Source of the DNA: Saksenaea vasiformis B4078
Taxonomy: Eukaryota; Mucoromycota; Mucoromycetes; Mucorales; Saksenaeaceae
Length of the DNA stretch: 64,000 bases
Assembly (NCBI GenBank): GCA_000697055.1
Contig: JNDT01002248.1
Location: 41,356-105,355, forward strand
Direction: 5' to 3'
Every line of letters starts with the position of its first letter. The stretch's first letter is position 1. Of this stretch, positions 1-11,900 are shown piece after piece. Both the position numbers and the translations under genes were made by a program. The notes beneath the pieces are model-generated. The model was not told the DNA's origin, searched no databases, and was given only the letters and a program-made list of their open reading frames with translations.

Positions 1-817
1 ACGATTCAAGGTCGTAGTGATCCCTCAGGAACGTCAGCCGTTGCATCAAGGGTTGTGTCTGTCGTATTCCGACATCCTTTTCAGTCATTGTCAGAGACAT
101 TACCATCCAATAATTGGTAACTGCCGTAAATGATTCTGATTTCTACCGCGGGATTAGTTTGAGCACAGACTGTGTTGCTTGCTCGTTTCTTTATCTTTCA
201 ATCCTACTGATCCTTCATCCATAAATGAACTTCTGTTTTTTCTTGCACTCTTTTTTTCGTGAATATTCTTCAAAATACGGAGGACTGATGCATGTTTTGA
301 GTGATTAGGTACTTCCTAAGTAGTTGCGCAGCAAAGCTATCTTATTTTGAATCCCAAATAAAGTGAGTGACATAAGAGTGCGTCAAAAGCAGCACCTGCA
401 AAAAGTCTAGACACTCACAGTGAAAGAAAAGGAGGGATACACTGTTGTTTGTGTATGGTCTGAACATTATCTCGTGCCTTTTCAAAGCAAGTAACTCTCA
501 GGGAGCTCGCATCCAATGTTCTTGCTGCCATTTGAATGAACTATGTCCGTGCTGGTTACGTCCACCTCCTTGATCCCGCGTATGCTGCCTCTTCATGCGG
601 CAGTAAAACAAAGAACAAGTTGCGCACATGTGGCTAGTTTATCTGCGAAACAGGATCATGACCTGATATTGAGCATTGTTAGAAGAACAAAGAAACGTCA
701 TGATTAATTTTGAATGACAACAATGAAAACACATAATGACCACATTCCAAAACAGCTTTTTACTTCTCTATCCGCTTTTTACTTCTCCACCCTTCTATCC
801 ACTTTTTACTTATTTTT
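1..817. other. Intergenic, left edge
   Basis: No convincing coding stretch is visible on either strand. It is AT-rich with scattered stops and contains the upstream region of the Fanzor gene. I found no long terminal inverted repeat here matching the far side of that gene. Confidence 0.5.
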
Positions 818-3800
818 ATGGAACCTATTGTCGAGAAAGAAGAAGAAGGAGTAGGACCACCCGCACAACGGCAGAGGCAACGCTACAGGCACTCGATTTT
901 GCCACGGGATCGAGGACGCTTTCAGCGGGTTACAAGAAAAATAAAAGTATCGAATTTTCTCAGGCCACAGTTTGGCCATCTAAGGGTGAGTAAACTACGA
1001 CACATCTATTGCTTACTCATATATTTCGTGTAGCAACGTTTCCGGCGTATCGCCGAGCAGTATTACGTCCTTCGACGTGACGCTTTGAACCTGGCAAACC
1101 TACACGTCCGTCGCTGGGCGGAAGAGGGACACGTCCACGGAAACTTCACATTTCCACCAATTGCTACTCGAGAATTTTGGAGAGCGGCATTCAGATTTGT
1201 TCAGTACAGGCCCTTACACATCAACACCACCCAAACTGTAAGTGTGTACATGCAGGGAGGTGGTCAAGTATTCATGTCTTTATTTTGTAGCCATCGTGGG
1301 AACGAAGACTTTGGACTACGGCGATTGATCACTTCGAGCCGTTGCGAAAGGACGAACATGGTGGGTGTAAGTTAGCATTGATCGATTGAAAATGCATGAT
1401 ATTAATCTCGACATAATAGATCTGTACGCTATCGAAAAGATCGAGGGATTTTTCATCGAGATGCCTGATCCATTTGCAATCAATGCAATACAAAGTATAA
1501 GATAGTCTTCCAGTGATTATATATCTAACATGCCCATAGATGTTCGCAGGCACCTCGTGAATAATGTATCGACATATTTGCGATTTGTATGGTTGGCCTA
1601 TTTTCGCGCTTTGAAAGAGCGCCATCAAGGCTTCTTGCCTGGGGGAGGACCCGCGGCTCATGGTACGAAACAAGTTCGAATAAATCTCACTAACAATGGT
1701 TCTTCTAGCTCGATTCGCCGTTACTCGTATCACAAATCATGAACCACTAGAGGACCATCACTGGCAAGATATGCCTTTCAGAGGCGAACTGCTGACTTTT
1801 TTTGAGTAAATACCTTGTGATTAATTTCATTGTTAATCATACCAACTGTCACAGGACCCAATACAATCTGTACCAGACTCACCTCGGTGATATCCTGATT
1901 GACGAGGTCGATCCAGAAGATGAAGGGACCCATCCACTTTTTCCAAGGATTGTGAAATACACAGTTCAATATGACGGTAGCCGTTGGTCTATCCTGCCTA
2001 TAGCAACACATCAAATCGGTTACTTCCCGATTACGGGGAGGGGTCTATGGAAAATCCTACGTGATACCTTCCTTGCGAATGAGGCAGTTCCTCCACTGTT
2101 TGTGGTAAGTGAGCGTATCCTGGTTTTAAGTCGTCATGTACATTAAATGCTCTGATTCTAGCGTGAGAATCCAAGACGGAGACAACTACGGTATTGCAGT
2201 CTCAAAGAATTTGACGCTCTTGTTCGAGATCCCGTCTGGCGAGAAATTTTTTGGGAACAACTGTTTAACATCGATAAGTGTCAGAAAAATCGCTGGCGGT
2301 GGAATAATGAACGTAGGTTGCTGTGTTTCCGAACTGCTGCTAATTAATTTATATTCTAGCTGTCGTTAATGCTGAACGTACTGCTCTTGAATTTGCTTAC
2401 TATTTTGAAACGGATGGTGTAGGCGCATCTGTGGTATTCGAGTGTCGCAAACACGGTAGGAGGAAAATGGCATGCTTCTTCCTGTCCTCATACTTTGTTA
2501 AGAACATTTTCCCTCCTCCCAAAGGGATTTTCGGCTCCTACCCCGGAACATGGACCTTGGCTCATGGACGAAGGGTATTTATCATCTTAACAAGGAACCG
2601 ATAGGTCTGGCACAGGAGCGTCTCGCGGAGTCAAGGATCGTCGGCCTTGACCCGGGAATACGATCGTTGTTCAGCGCGGTGGACACCAATGAGCCGTTAG
2701 TGACTCGTGAGCTGCGCAATGCCCACACAGCCACAATCAGCAACAATGAATATCAGTAAGTCCACTTTGCCATATGATGATCGATGATCGTTAACAGGTC
2801 TTTTAAGACTCCGATCCATGTTCTCGTGGGCCAAGCAAACGGAATTAAAATCACGTCGGGATGCATCCATGCAACAATATTACGACGAAATTGCGGAGAA
2901 CCCGCCTACAGTCGCTACCACGGTGGAGTTCAGAAGATATATACAAACACTCGGTCGTATACATCGACCGTAGGTAGAGCATTTATCTGAGGATATTCGA
3001 CTATACTAAAGTGATTACTAGCATGTACGACTTTAACTGTGCTTATCGCCATCGCGAAAATCGGATGCTCTTGTACTCTGCACGACGTAGTACGTTAAAT
3101 GTACTGGCTGACAGGGTATCTACGGGTTCGCCCCGAGACGTAAGTGACAACATCTCTAATTATAGATCTAATGTCTATGTTTCGGATAGGATTTGATCCA
3201 GCCGCATTATAAATCTACAAGATCAAAAAGGAAGCGCCGGCGGCGGCGGTTAAGAGAAAATATTCAACAGCAGCAGTAGCCGACCATCGTCGCATATGGT
3301 GATGCGGATTTGAAGCCTACAATGAGGGGTCTCGGTCCGTTACCAGTGAAGGTATATGTTACATACTTTCCATTCAGATAATGCTAACTTAAAAACACAT
3401 GCTAGCAATTCCGGAAAATACTCGCGCAGAAGTGCCTTGTTATACTAATAGACGAATATAACACTTCAAAAGTGTGCTCCAGCTGTGATAATGACACGCA
3501 GCAGTTTGTGACGCCCATTTCACGGTGTCAGCACAAGTAAGTCACTGGTTTTTGCAAGCTCATACCAATTAACATTGTGGAATCCTTAGAACGAAAATGC
3601 TCCGTCGTCCGGGCGGCGATCGTCGCAAAAGATACTGTTTGAACGAAGAAAATGTCATATTGCAAAGGACTTCGCAATGCCCTGAGTTGCAACCATTACG
3701 TGAGGATCAGATCATACCGAAAGCAAGTTTCATTAACAGCATTCATGATAGCTTTGAACGATTTCCGCTGCCAGGTCTATCCGATTAAGTTGTGCAACCA

Positions 3801-4122
3801 ACATCAGTTGGGAGGCGCTGGCATGGAACATGGAGAACAAAGGCCACTGGTATGTAATTCCTGTGTGAAAGTACGAAGCTAAGGTTTTCTTTAGTTTTGG
3901 AATCGCGACGTCAATGCGGGTAGAAACATGCGGCGGATTCTGGTAGCATACATGGAAGGTGACATGCAATTGCAGACAGGCCCGCTGCATTACGTCGTCC
4001 ACAACAGCAACAGCAACAGCAACAGCAACAACAACAAGAACAATAACCTGCACCCCTTGGTGGTGCTAGGCCGTAAGGAACGGCCAACTAGCCTCTCGTT
4101 AGGAACTGGGAGAGCTTCGTAA
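818..4122 (+). CDS. Fanzor (eukaryotic TnpB-like RNA-guided nuclease); frame interrupted, possibly a pseudogene
   Basis: About 12 exons separated by introns of roughly 45-57 bases can be chained. Exons are 818-985, 1034-1237, 1291-1366, 1420-1494, 1540 to about 1660, then to about 1805, about 1855-2104, 2162 to about 2310, about 2361-2455, 2503-2755, 2808 to about 2971, about 3022-3139, 3190-3351, 3406-3536, 3590-3849 (internal frame unresolved) and 3895 onward. The RuvC-I motif is GLDPGIRS (Asp codon 2649), followed by VAYGDA. RuvC-II is ILIDEYNTSKVCSSC (Glu codon 3454, zinc-ribbon Cys at 3475 and 3484). RuvC-III is FWNRDVNAGRNM (Asp codon 3907). This order is diagnostic of TnpB/Fanzor nucleases, which are encoded by transposons and use a guide RNA to cut DNA. 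An in-frame TAG at 3277-3279 follows a Gln run, and exon 3590-3849 enters and leaves in different frames, so this copy may be dead. The C-terminus could extend past 4122 through another intron to about 4270. Confidence 0.8.
4006..4044 (+). repeat. Short AAC/AGC trinucleotide repeat inside the Fanzor tail
   Basis: A run of AGCAAC-type units grading into AAC lies in the last Fanzor exon. It reads as Asn/Ser in the chosen frame and as poly-Gln in another. Low-complexity tails are common at the C-terminus of eukaryotic proteins. Confidence 0.6.
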
Positions 4123-4593
4123 GTACCATTTCAAATGTTTATGACGACGTTCTTATTTTCTTTGTGACTTAGGGCTCTTCCAATAAGCATGATTTACTGG
4201 CGCTCCGTGAAATTCGATGCCCGACACAGAATGTGCGGCTCCAATGTGGACGCACAGGGTTGGCTCTAACCTAAGCAAGATTAAAGAAATTTGTGATAAA
4301 CAAACCCAATATTCCATGATTAAACAATAGATACACTACTTTTTGCATAATGTTTGTTAATCATATTGACTTGTTGATGAACGCATGTTCCAAACGATAG
4401 ATAATACGAACACGAATAGACTTTCTTTAAGAGCAACGGTAAATGACTTGACCTAAAGAGTACAAGTAAGGCCCAAGGTTTCCATCAGTAACTTACTGAA
4501 AAACAGTAGCATATCGCAAAAGCCCATTTCATCACTTCGACTGTGTGACTGTTTAGTAGTTGATGAACATCTGCGTGAACTCGCAGCCGAACC
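4123..4593. other. Intergenic
   Basis: A GT..AG pair from about 4118 to 4171 could add a short extra Fanzor exon ending near 4270. Otherwise this is AT-rich spacer serving as upstream region of the next gene. No repeat or RNA gene seen. Confidence 0.4.
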
Positions 4594-5894
4594 ATGGTCC
4601 GCAGCCTCGTTACCATGTCAGCACAACACGAAGCACTTGCGTCTATTCTTGATAATGACCTTTACAAATTTACTATGCAGCATGCAGTATTAAAGCAATA
4701 CAAAGATACGCAAGTGGTTTGTCAATTTACGAATCGCGAGAAGGAACTGCATCTGAATGCAACGGCCGTCGAATGGCTATTGAAGCAAATCAAAGGTATG
4801 CCAAGGAGGATATTTGTCTTTTATCAATGGCTCATATATGACTTGAAGCTATGGAGAACCTTTCTCTGACGCCAGAAGAACGCGACTATGTATCTCAATT
4901 CAAGTTCTTTGATGATGCTTATGTCAGCTACCTGTCAAACTTCCGGTATCGTCCTTCAGAGCAGGTCAAGACCCGTTTTGATCCAGTTACAGAAGATTTT
5001 GAGCTTGAGGTGTCTGGTCTATGGCATGAAGTGATTTTGTATGAGGTTCCATTGCTTGCTCTTATTTCTGAAGCCTATTTCCGGTTCGTTGATCGCGACT
5101 GGAACTATAATGGTCAGGCTGAACAAGCGGAGAAGAAAGCAGCCAAGTTGTTAGATCATGGCTGCGTATTCTCTGAGTTCGGTACGCGACGCAGACGTGA
5201 TTTCAAGACACATGACATCGTGATGGGCGCAATCCATGCCGCATCTCAATCGTACAAGGCCCGAAACGGTAATAAGGGTGTTCTCATGGGTACAAGCAAC
5301 GTCTATCTTGCGATGAAGTATGGCGTCAATGCAATTGGCACTGTAGCACACGAATTCTTTATGGGCGTGTCGGCATTGGAAGGAATCAAACACGCAAACC
5401 GCGTGACCCTCCAAAAGTGGCACGAAATCTACAAAGGCGATTTGGGAATTGCTTTGACTGATACTTTCACGACACCCGTGTTCCTCGAGGACTTTGATCG
5501 AGAGCTTGCAGATGTTTATACAGGTGTACGACAAGATTCCGGAAGCCCAGAGGAGTTCGTGTCCTTGATGGTAGAACACTACAAATCGTTGGGCATTGAC
5601 CCCAAGACAAAGGTTATTGTGTTTTCTGATGCTCTGGATGTTCCGCGTGCCATTCATTTGCTGGATGTTGCTGAAAAGGCCGGAATCAAGGCCAGCTTTG
5701 GTATTGGAACTTCGTTCACCAACGATTTTGTCAAGCTCAGCTCCGGTGCAAAGAGCAAGCCGCTCAACATTGTTATTAAAATGAAGGAGTGTGATGGCAA
5801 ACGCGTGATCAAGTTGAGCGACGACGTGTTGAAGTACAGTGCCGATATGGAGACTATCAACCGGTTTAAGAAGGAGCTGGGCATCTCAGCATAA
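4594..5894 (+). CDS. NPT1: Nicotinate phosphoribosyltransferase (NAPRTase)
   Basis: It condenses nicotinic acid with PRPP to nicotinate mononucleotide in the Preiss-Handler route of NAD salvage. Two exons, 4594-4795 and 4849-5894, joined across a 53-base intron, give about 415 residues, close to yeast Npt1 (about 430). The N-terminal DNDLYKFTMQ motif is the nicotinate-site signature. GTVAHEFFMG contains the histidine that is transiently phosphorylated in this family. GVRQDSGSPEEF, VIVFSDALDV and FGIGTSFTNDF are the phosphoribosyl-binding loops. A second in-frame ATG at 4615 (MSAQHEAL) is an equally likely start, since the first seven residues look non-conserved. All motifs are intact. Confidence 0.95.
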
Positions 5895-7027
5895 ATTTAA
5901 GAACGCCTCCATAGAAATGCTTTATCAAAAAAGCACTATTCTGTTACATTCATTTTTCTTTTTGTCAGTACTACTCAAACAACAGTTGTCGTCATTACTT
6001 TTCTTTACACCCCACTTTACCTCGTAACTACCCTAAAACAAGAGCAATGGTTGGATTGGTTTCAGGTTTATATGTATCCATTTGCCATTGGGCAATTAAA
6101 AAGCTTGGAAGAACGCGTGTTGCGTGATGTCTTGTGCGACTAATCTACTCGGAAAAGAGGGGGACCATGACTTCCCCAGGAAGTAACGCTGTTACCCATC
6201 CTCATTTTGTTCACGCGACAGGAAATTATGCGGGTCTTCATTGATCGGTGAACCTCGTAAGCGGGAAGTTAGCGTCATAACTTCACTATGGGAACGGGAA
6301 TCCGCTTTTCGCCTTCTTCCATTTGTAAGTAACCTGAAACCTATGTAGGTTATTACTGGCTCTGTTCATCTTTTCAAAGCCAATGTACTTCCCGCAAACG
6401 GTCAAGTTTTTCCCATAGCATTTTCGGATTCGGGTGAATGAACCAATATGATTTGTCGTCATGCATATTAATCCGGGAGAATGAATCTCAGCTTTCCAGA
6501 CAGAATAGGACTGCAAAAGGTCAGAAAGAAACAAGGTCTTCATGGACTTGTCTTTTTTTTTTTGAAGGTTTCTCGGGAGAGGTGCAATAAACATGACAGG
6601 GGCATACTTTTATTTATATATCCCAAATGGTCTTTCGTTGATACGTACCATTTCCGTGCTCTCCCAGAAAAAAAGGGCACGGGAGCTTTGTCAGACACAC
6701 CTGACCTACTTCCGGCTTGAAGCGAAACGGTTCCTTTTACTATTTTTCCGTGTCGACAATGTAAGGTGTTCAGGGCAGAGTCCATGGACTGCATTGTGCT
6801 CCGGTATAATCATACACACCCGTTGGATAACGCTCAGGTGGGAATGGATGTTGTTTTTTTTCTCACTTGGTCTGGCCGTGTGCGAAAGGTCCAATAACGT
6901 CGGTCTTGGTGGTGGTGTGATTTTTGTTCCAAACGATCGTGATGTGAGAAATCGACAAGTTTTTTTTTATCTGTTTTGCATAAATACCCCGCTGCGAATT
7001 TTTTTTTTCCTATTTTTACTATTTACA
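5895..7027. other. Intergenic, with T-rich promoter
   Basis: No supported gene. A long open frame runs through 6593-7441, but only the part from 7028 looks like protein; the upstream part is T-run rich and lacks family features. A TATA-like CATAAATA lies at 6979-6986. Confidence 0.5.
6979..6986 (+). promoter_or_regulatory. TATA-like box upstream of 7028 gene
   Basis: CATAAATA lies 42 bases upstream of the ATG at 7028, between T-runs. It is a plausible core promoter element and supports the start at 7028 over longer readings. Confidence 0.4.
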
Positions 7028-7441
7028 ATGGATTCCCAATTTGAACCGCAAGAAGACCTGAACAACTGTGTTGATTCTTACAGTGTAACGATCAATGGTT
7101 TTATTTTCTGTACGCGACATGGCCTAGAGGTGTGCGACAAATGCCCTACCGACAACCGGTCAAGCAATAACATGATGGTGGAAGAAATGCTCCAAGAAAA
7201 GTTAACGGAAGAGGAGTTCTCGACCAAGTGGAAGGGTGACGATAGAGAACCATTTAGTGTTGCCCATCAGTGGACTCGTGTATCGAGTGGAAAGCCAGGG
7301 TGCATGGCGCATAAGGAAGTCGGTTGCAAAGAATGTTTTAATTGGGGTGAAAAACTGTACCGAGGTATCCATGGAGGACGAAAACCAAGAGTATCGCGGT
7401 TGCATCGAAAGGAAAAGGCACATAAAGATAGGCTGCACTAG
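7028..7441 (+). CDS. Small Cys/His-rich protein, unknown function
   Basis: A single exon gives 137 residues starting MDSQFEPQ. The core FCTRHGLEVCDKC followed by Asp-Asn-Arg resembles a short zinc-binding motif (Cys, His, Cys, Cys) seen in small uncharacterised fungal proteins. A second cluster, GCMAHKEVGCKECFNWG, repeats the Cys-His-Cys-Cys pattern, so two metal sites are likely. The C-terminus is basic (KPRVSRLHRKEKAHK). No signal peptide or membrane segment. Function is unknown; I place it from the motif pattern only. The start was chosen because the upstream open frame is T-rich and a TATA-like box lies just before it. Confidence 0.65.
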   Translation: MDSQFEPQEDLNNCVDSYSVTINGFIFCTRHGLEVCDKCPTDNRSSNNMMVEEMLQEKLTEEEFSTKWKGDDREPFSVAHQWTRVSSGKPGCMAHKEVGCKECFNWGEKLYRGIHGGRKPRVSRLHRKEKAHKDRLH

Positions 7442-7934
7442 ATTCTATTCATTGGATCGGATATGCCGTAGAGGTTCCCTGTAGATGCCGTTCTTGTATT
7501 ATTGTTTTTAAATAGCCACCCCCTCTTTTGCTTTTCTAGTTTTAGGTGTATTTCTCGCGAGATGTAGTTGTAATCATTATTTGCGAAATGAAGTAAATGA
7601 TTTGTTAAAGTCGTTCATTGCATCAGTTGGTAGCGAATATCTCGCGCATGTACGAGCTAGTAATCGTGAGTTAGTGCAAGTGCTGATGGTCTCTATACTA
7701 TTATAATACAACGCCATCACTGTAAACAGTTTATTTCCACATTTTCTTTCTTTGTATCTGTGCCTACTTTGTACATTCTATGCAAGGCTTTTGTATATTC
7801 ACACTGCGAAACAAATTGGTTTACAAACTTCAAGAGCGTACTGATTAAACAAACTGGTATCAGAGTCGTGGGACCAGCTGAAGTACATGGGCACGAACGG
7901 TAGCAATGAATTGGAACGCTTGGCTTAGATATCG
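7442..7934. other. Intergenic between convergent genes
   Basis: 3' regions of the 7028 gene (+) and the 7935 gene (-). Short open frames are present, but none resembles protein. No RNA gene or repeat recognised. Confidence 0.5.
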
Positions 7935-8450
7935 TCATGCTGATGTCTCACGCTCTTTCAGCAGTTTGGATTTCCGTGCTTCCATGTAAGTTGCCATTTT
8001 TTGTTTATCCATACTTTCGTAGCATTCCTTTAGTCGATCATAGGATTTGAGAAGATGGGACCTAATCTCTTCATTCTGATTGTCGTTGTCTTGTTCCGTT
8101 CCTTCCAATAACTTCTCCCAAATCTCGACCGAGAATGATAGCGATGCCTCAGCGTTGACGCAATTGCCAGTTTTGAAATATGCCTCAGACAATTGCGCAT
8201 GAGCATCTGCCTTCACTTTGTCCAATTCAAATTTTTGCTTTTTATATCGCATAGCTTCTTCCTCATTTTCCGCCGATGGTTTCGTTAAGTTTTGATTGTC
8301 CACGATTTGCACGATTTTCGCTAAATAGGGTATGCTACCGCGAATGTCTTTTTTGTTTTGACGATCGACTACTACTTGAGCTAGTACTTGGAGTTCAAGA
8401 AGGTTGGCTGGATTTATGCTCTGTGAAGTCATCTTGTGGGCATATCCCAT
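7935..8450 (-). CDS. TPR-like helical protein
   Basis: Single exon, 171 residues, or about 165 if translation starts at the second Met (MTSQSINPANLLELQ), which I favour. The sequence is all-helical. The pattern AHAQLSEAYFKTGNCVNAEASLSFSV.IWEKL fits one tetratricopeptide-type helix pair, followed by HLLKSYDRLKECYESM and a basic tail (ARKSKLLKER). It may be a small scaffold or assembly factor. I do not recognise an orthologue, and no compartment signal is visible. It is transcribed divergently from the mitochondrial RNA polymerase gene, with 518 bases between the starts. Confidence 0.7.
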   Translation of the reverse strand: MGYAHKMTSQSINPANLLELQVLAQVVVDRQNKKDIRGSIPYLAKIVQIVDNQNLTKPSAENEEEAMRYKKQKFELDKVKADAHAQLSEAYFKTGNCVNAEASLSFSVEIWEKLLEGTEQDNDNQNEEIRSHLLKSYDRLKECYESMDKQKMATYMEARKSKLLKERETSA

Positions 8451-8968
8451 CTTCTCCTGCTGCGAAGCGGTACTTGTTCCGAACGAATGAAAATGAAAAA
8501 AAAAATGTGGTGGCGTTATCCAATCATTTTCCGCCGATTGCTTCCGAATGTGGTACTCGAATATAATAAATAACTCCCTATTATCCTTTTTCTTGGGAGA
8601 AATACCAAATTTCCCACTCGAAAGCCAATAACGTTTAGAGTAGTTTTGGTGGATGTGTGGATATGCAAATTATGGCTCCGGAAGGCATGAATCGGGCTTC
8701 GTATCGCTCCCAAAGAAACCTGCCATTTCAGCAGGATTATGTGATTGCCTTTTTTGGAAGTTGAATTTTTTGACAGGAGAAGAACAGTCCGCAACGTGAC
8801 TTGTAAAAAACCAGGACAAGGGAAAGAAAAAAAAAACTTCCTTCCGCTGGGACCCCTTTGCCGTTCAAAATATCTACTCTCATAACTCATATTCCTTCAT
8901 ATCATAACTATTGCATTTATTTTATTTGTCATACCTTTACAGTTGAACCCAAAACTCCCTGAACGATC
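8451..8968. other. Divergent promoter region
   Basis: 518 bases lie between the start codons of two divergent genes (TPR-like protein and mitochondrial RNA polymerase). It holds several A/T runs but no clear TATA box. Short open frames here look like chance. Confidence 0.45.
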
Positions 8969-11900
8969 ATGTCACTGTCTCTAGCAAGACAAGCAGCACA
9001 TGCTCGAAGCGGCTCCCGGACACTTCTCGTTCGATCGTCACCCCACACTCATTCCTCCCTGCGATCGACAACCTTACTTCATAACCGTAGTACTGCATTA
9101 TCCAAGGTCCTTGCAACGTCTTGTCCACGCTACAGTACCGCCGCCCCAGCGGCCGCTTCAGAAGAGCCAGCTCAGCCAAACCATGTTATCCTACCTAATC
9201 CCGCCCTTCAGCAGTTCAGGCGTACTGCACGTATCCTTCCATCAACTATAGCTGAGCAATTCGCAATCCTGAACGCATGTATCAGTGGTGGAAGTATGGA
9301 ACGAGCAGAACGCATTATGCACGAATTGTACAAAACAAAACATGAAGAGATGAAGGTCTTTGTGGACGTGCAGATGTACAACTCGTTTTTGAACGGCTTT
9401 ATCGAAAATCCTACTCCCATGACACAGCAATGTCTCGCTTGGTTCGATTCTATGAAAAATTACGGCTTGATTCCAGATGTTCACACATACGCCATCATTG
9501 TCAAAGGATTTTTAAAGTAAGCGAAACACAGGAGAAATCAGAATTGGTGATTGATTGCGTTTTGTAGAATGAAAAGTTACTACACTGCCCGTGCCCTGCT
9601 TCAAGAAATGCAAGCCGAGGGCAATATGTCTGTCGAAGAAATGATCAATTCACATTTTCTCTCAGAGAAGGATATTGGGATGTTTCGAAATGTATGTATA
9701 TCGTGAAAAGAGAATGGTGTCAGTTCTAACCTCTTTTGTACTTTTCCAGCTTATCTCCGAGAACCAAGATAGCTCCTCGGAGGCGGTTCAGACTCTCTTG
9801 CAGGATCTTGAGCGTGTGACGGATGACGTTTTGGGCAAACCGGCGACACCTATCCGCCGGGAAAAGAAGACGATCGATGTTCCTATTGAAGAAGTGCCAG
9901 AGGCAATCCCCACGAAATCTATCGGTGTCAAATTTTTGCAGGAACAGCTGACATCTCTGCGTGACCCAAAAAGAGCTCTTCAGGTGGATCCATACGAGTT
10001 ACAGAGAGAGTTGGAACATCAGGGTTATGAAGTTGCAATGCAAAGACTTCTTTATGACCGTGAAGCAAGCATGGAACGTGGTGACACATTGAACGCAATG
10101 AACCTTACACCATTGAAGAAGACAATGTGGGACTGGCATGAAAAGATGATTCCTTTGCTAAGAGAAGAAATCGCTCGATGCGATGCAATGACCCGTGAAA
10201 CGGAACGAACCAGCTATGCACCCTTCTTAAGACTCCTACCCCCCGAAAAACTGGCCATCATTACCATCCTCGAACTCCTTCGGTTGCATAACTCTTCAGG
10301 CATTGCAGACGGTATGAAGACAGCTCGCGCTGTGATCGATGTTGGCAAGGCTGTGGAGATGGAATATAACGCTACGCAGATGAAGAAATCGTCGAACAAG
10401 TTACTGGCACGAAATCAAGAAGTGCATACATTGTTTGCGAACGGCAAGCTTTTCAACATGGCTGTGAGAAAGGCGCATATGAAGATGGCACGCGAGCAGG
10501 AGAGTATGCGGGACCTAGTTGAATCGTCTGAAGGTGATACCGGTGCTGGTGTTGGTTCAGGCCAGTGGACACCTGTATGGCCAAGCACCATCCGTGCGAA
10601 AGTTGGAAGTGTGTTGACGAGTATCTTGATTGATGCGGCCAAAATCCCGGTACCAAGCAGAAATCCTGAAACGGGTGAAAAGATGTAAGTATATGAGTTG
10701 GATGTGGCCAGAAACTCATTTTTCTCGTGGATAGCATCGAGAATATTCCTGCTTTCTTCCACACATATCAATATGTTCGAGGCAAGCGCGTCGGTATTGT
10801 CAAGTTCTCGGAACCGCTGACGGATCTTCTTTCGCGTGAACCGGTTCGCGATACGCTTCATCCTCGCATGTTGCCTATGATTGTTCATCCTCGCCCATGG
10901 CTGTCTTACAATTCTGGAGGTTATTTGACTGCGAAATCCACATGCATGCGTATCAAAGATTCGCCAGAACAGCTGATCTACTTGCACAAAGCTTCCGAAC
11001 AGGATCGTTTCACTGGTGTCCTCGCAGGTCTTGATGTGTTGGGATCAACCCGCTGGAGAGTAAACAAGGATGTTTTCAAGGTTGTCCTTGAAGCGTGGAA
11101 TACTGGTGAGCCTATTGCAGATATCCCACCGGCCATCAACGAACCGACACCTTTGCCTCCAAAGCCCGAAGATTACGATAGCAATCCAAAGTCTAAATTC
11201 CAATGGGTGAGCAGAGTGAAAGAGATCCAGACCCAAGACAAGAACTACCACAGTTTGCGATGTGACGTCAACTACAAGGTCGAAACGGCTCGCGCAGTAA
11301 GTAACAGAACAGAGAAGGAAAAAGTCTGACATAGATGCTGACATTGTAATCTCTAGTTCTTGAATATTCCAATGTATTTCCCTCACAACATGGATTTCCG
11401 TGGTCGTGCTTACCCTATTCCTCCTACTTTGAACCATTTGGGTAACGATTTGTGTCGTGGTCTTCTTCACTTTGACGAAGCAAAGCCTTTGGGTGAACGA
11501 GGATGGCGATGGCTCAAAATCCATTTGGCCAATTTGTACGGTTACGATAAGTAAGTGGAGCATGCACCTACGTGAGAGGTAGAGTTATTCACTTCCTTCT
11601 AGACACTCCTTCACTGAGAGAGAAAACTTTACATTGGAGAATATGGAGAATATTCTGGATTCTGTCAGGAATCCTCTTGGGGTAGGGATAAAACATGAAA
11701 TAGTTGTGAGTGCCTTACTTACGGGAGCACTATAGGGTAAGAAATGGTGGTTACAAGCAGAATCGCCATGGCAATGTCTTGCAGCTTGTTACGAAGTAGC
11801 CGCTGCTCATGCAAGTGGCAAACCTCAAGACTTTTTGTCGCATCTTCCTATTCATCAGGACGGTACATGTAACGGTCTGCAGCATTATGCTGCCTTGGGT

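Noticed and set aside
4006..4044. CRISPR-like short repeats
   Set aside because: Simple trinucleotide repeat inside a coding exon, with no spacers; not expected in a fungus.
600..4560. Terminal inverted repeats or target duplication around the Fanzor
   Set aside because: Only a short CATGATTAA direct match (near 703 and 4313) was seen, which is not enough to call element ends.
6593..7027. N-terminal extension of the 7028 gene
   Set aside because: The open stretch is rich in Phe/Leu from T-runs, lacks domains, and crosses the likely TATA box.
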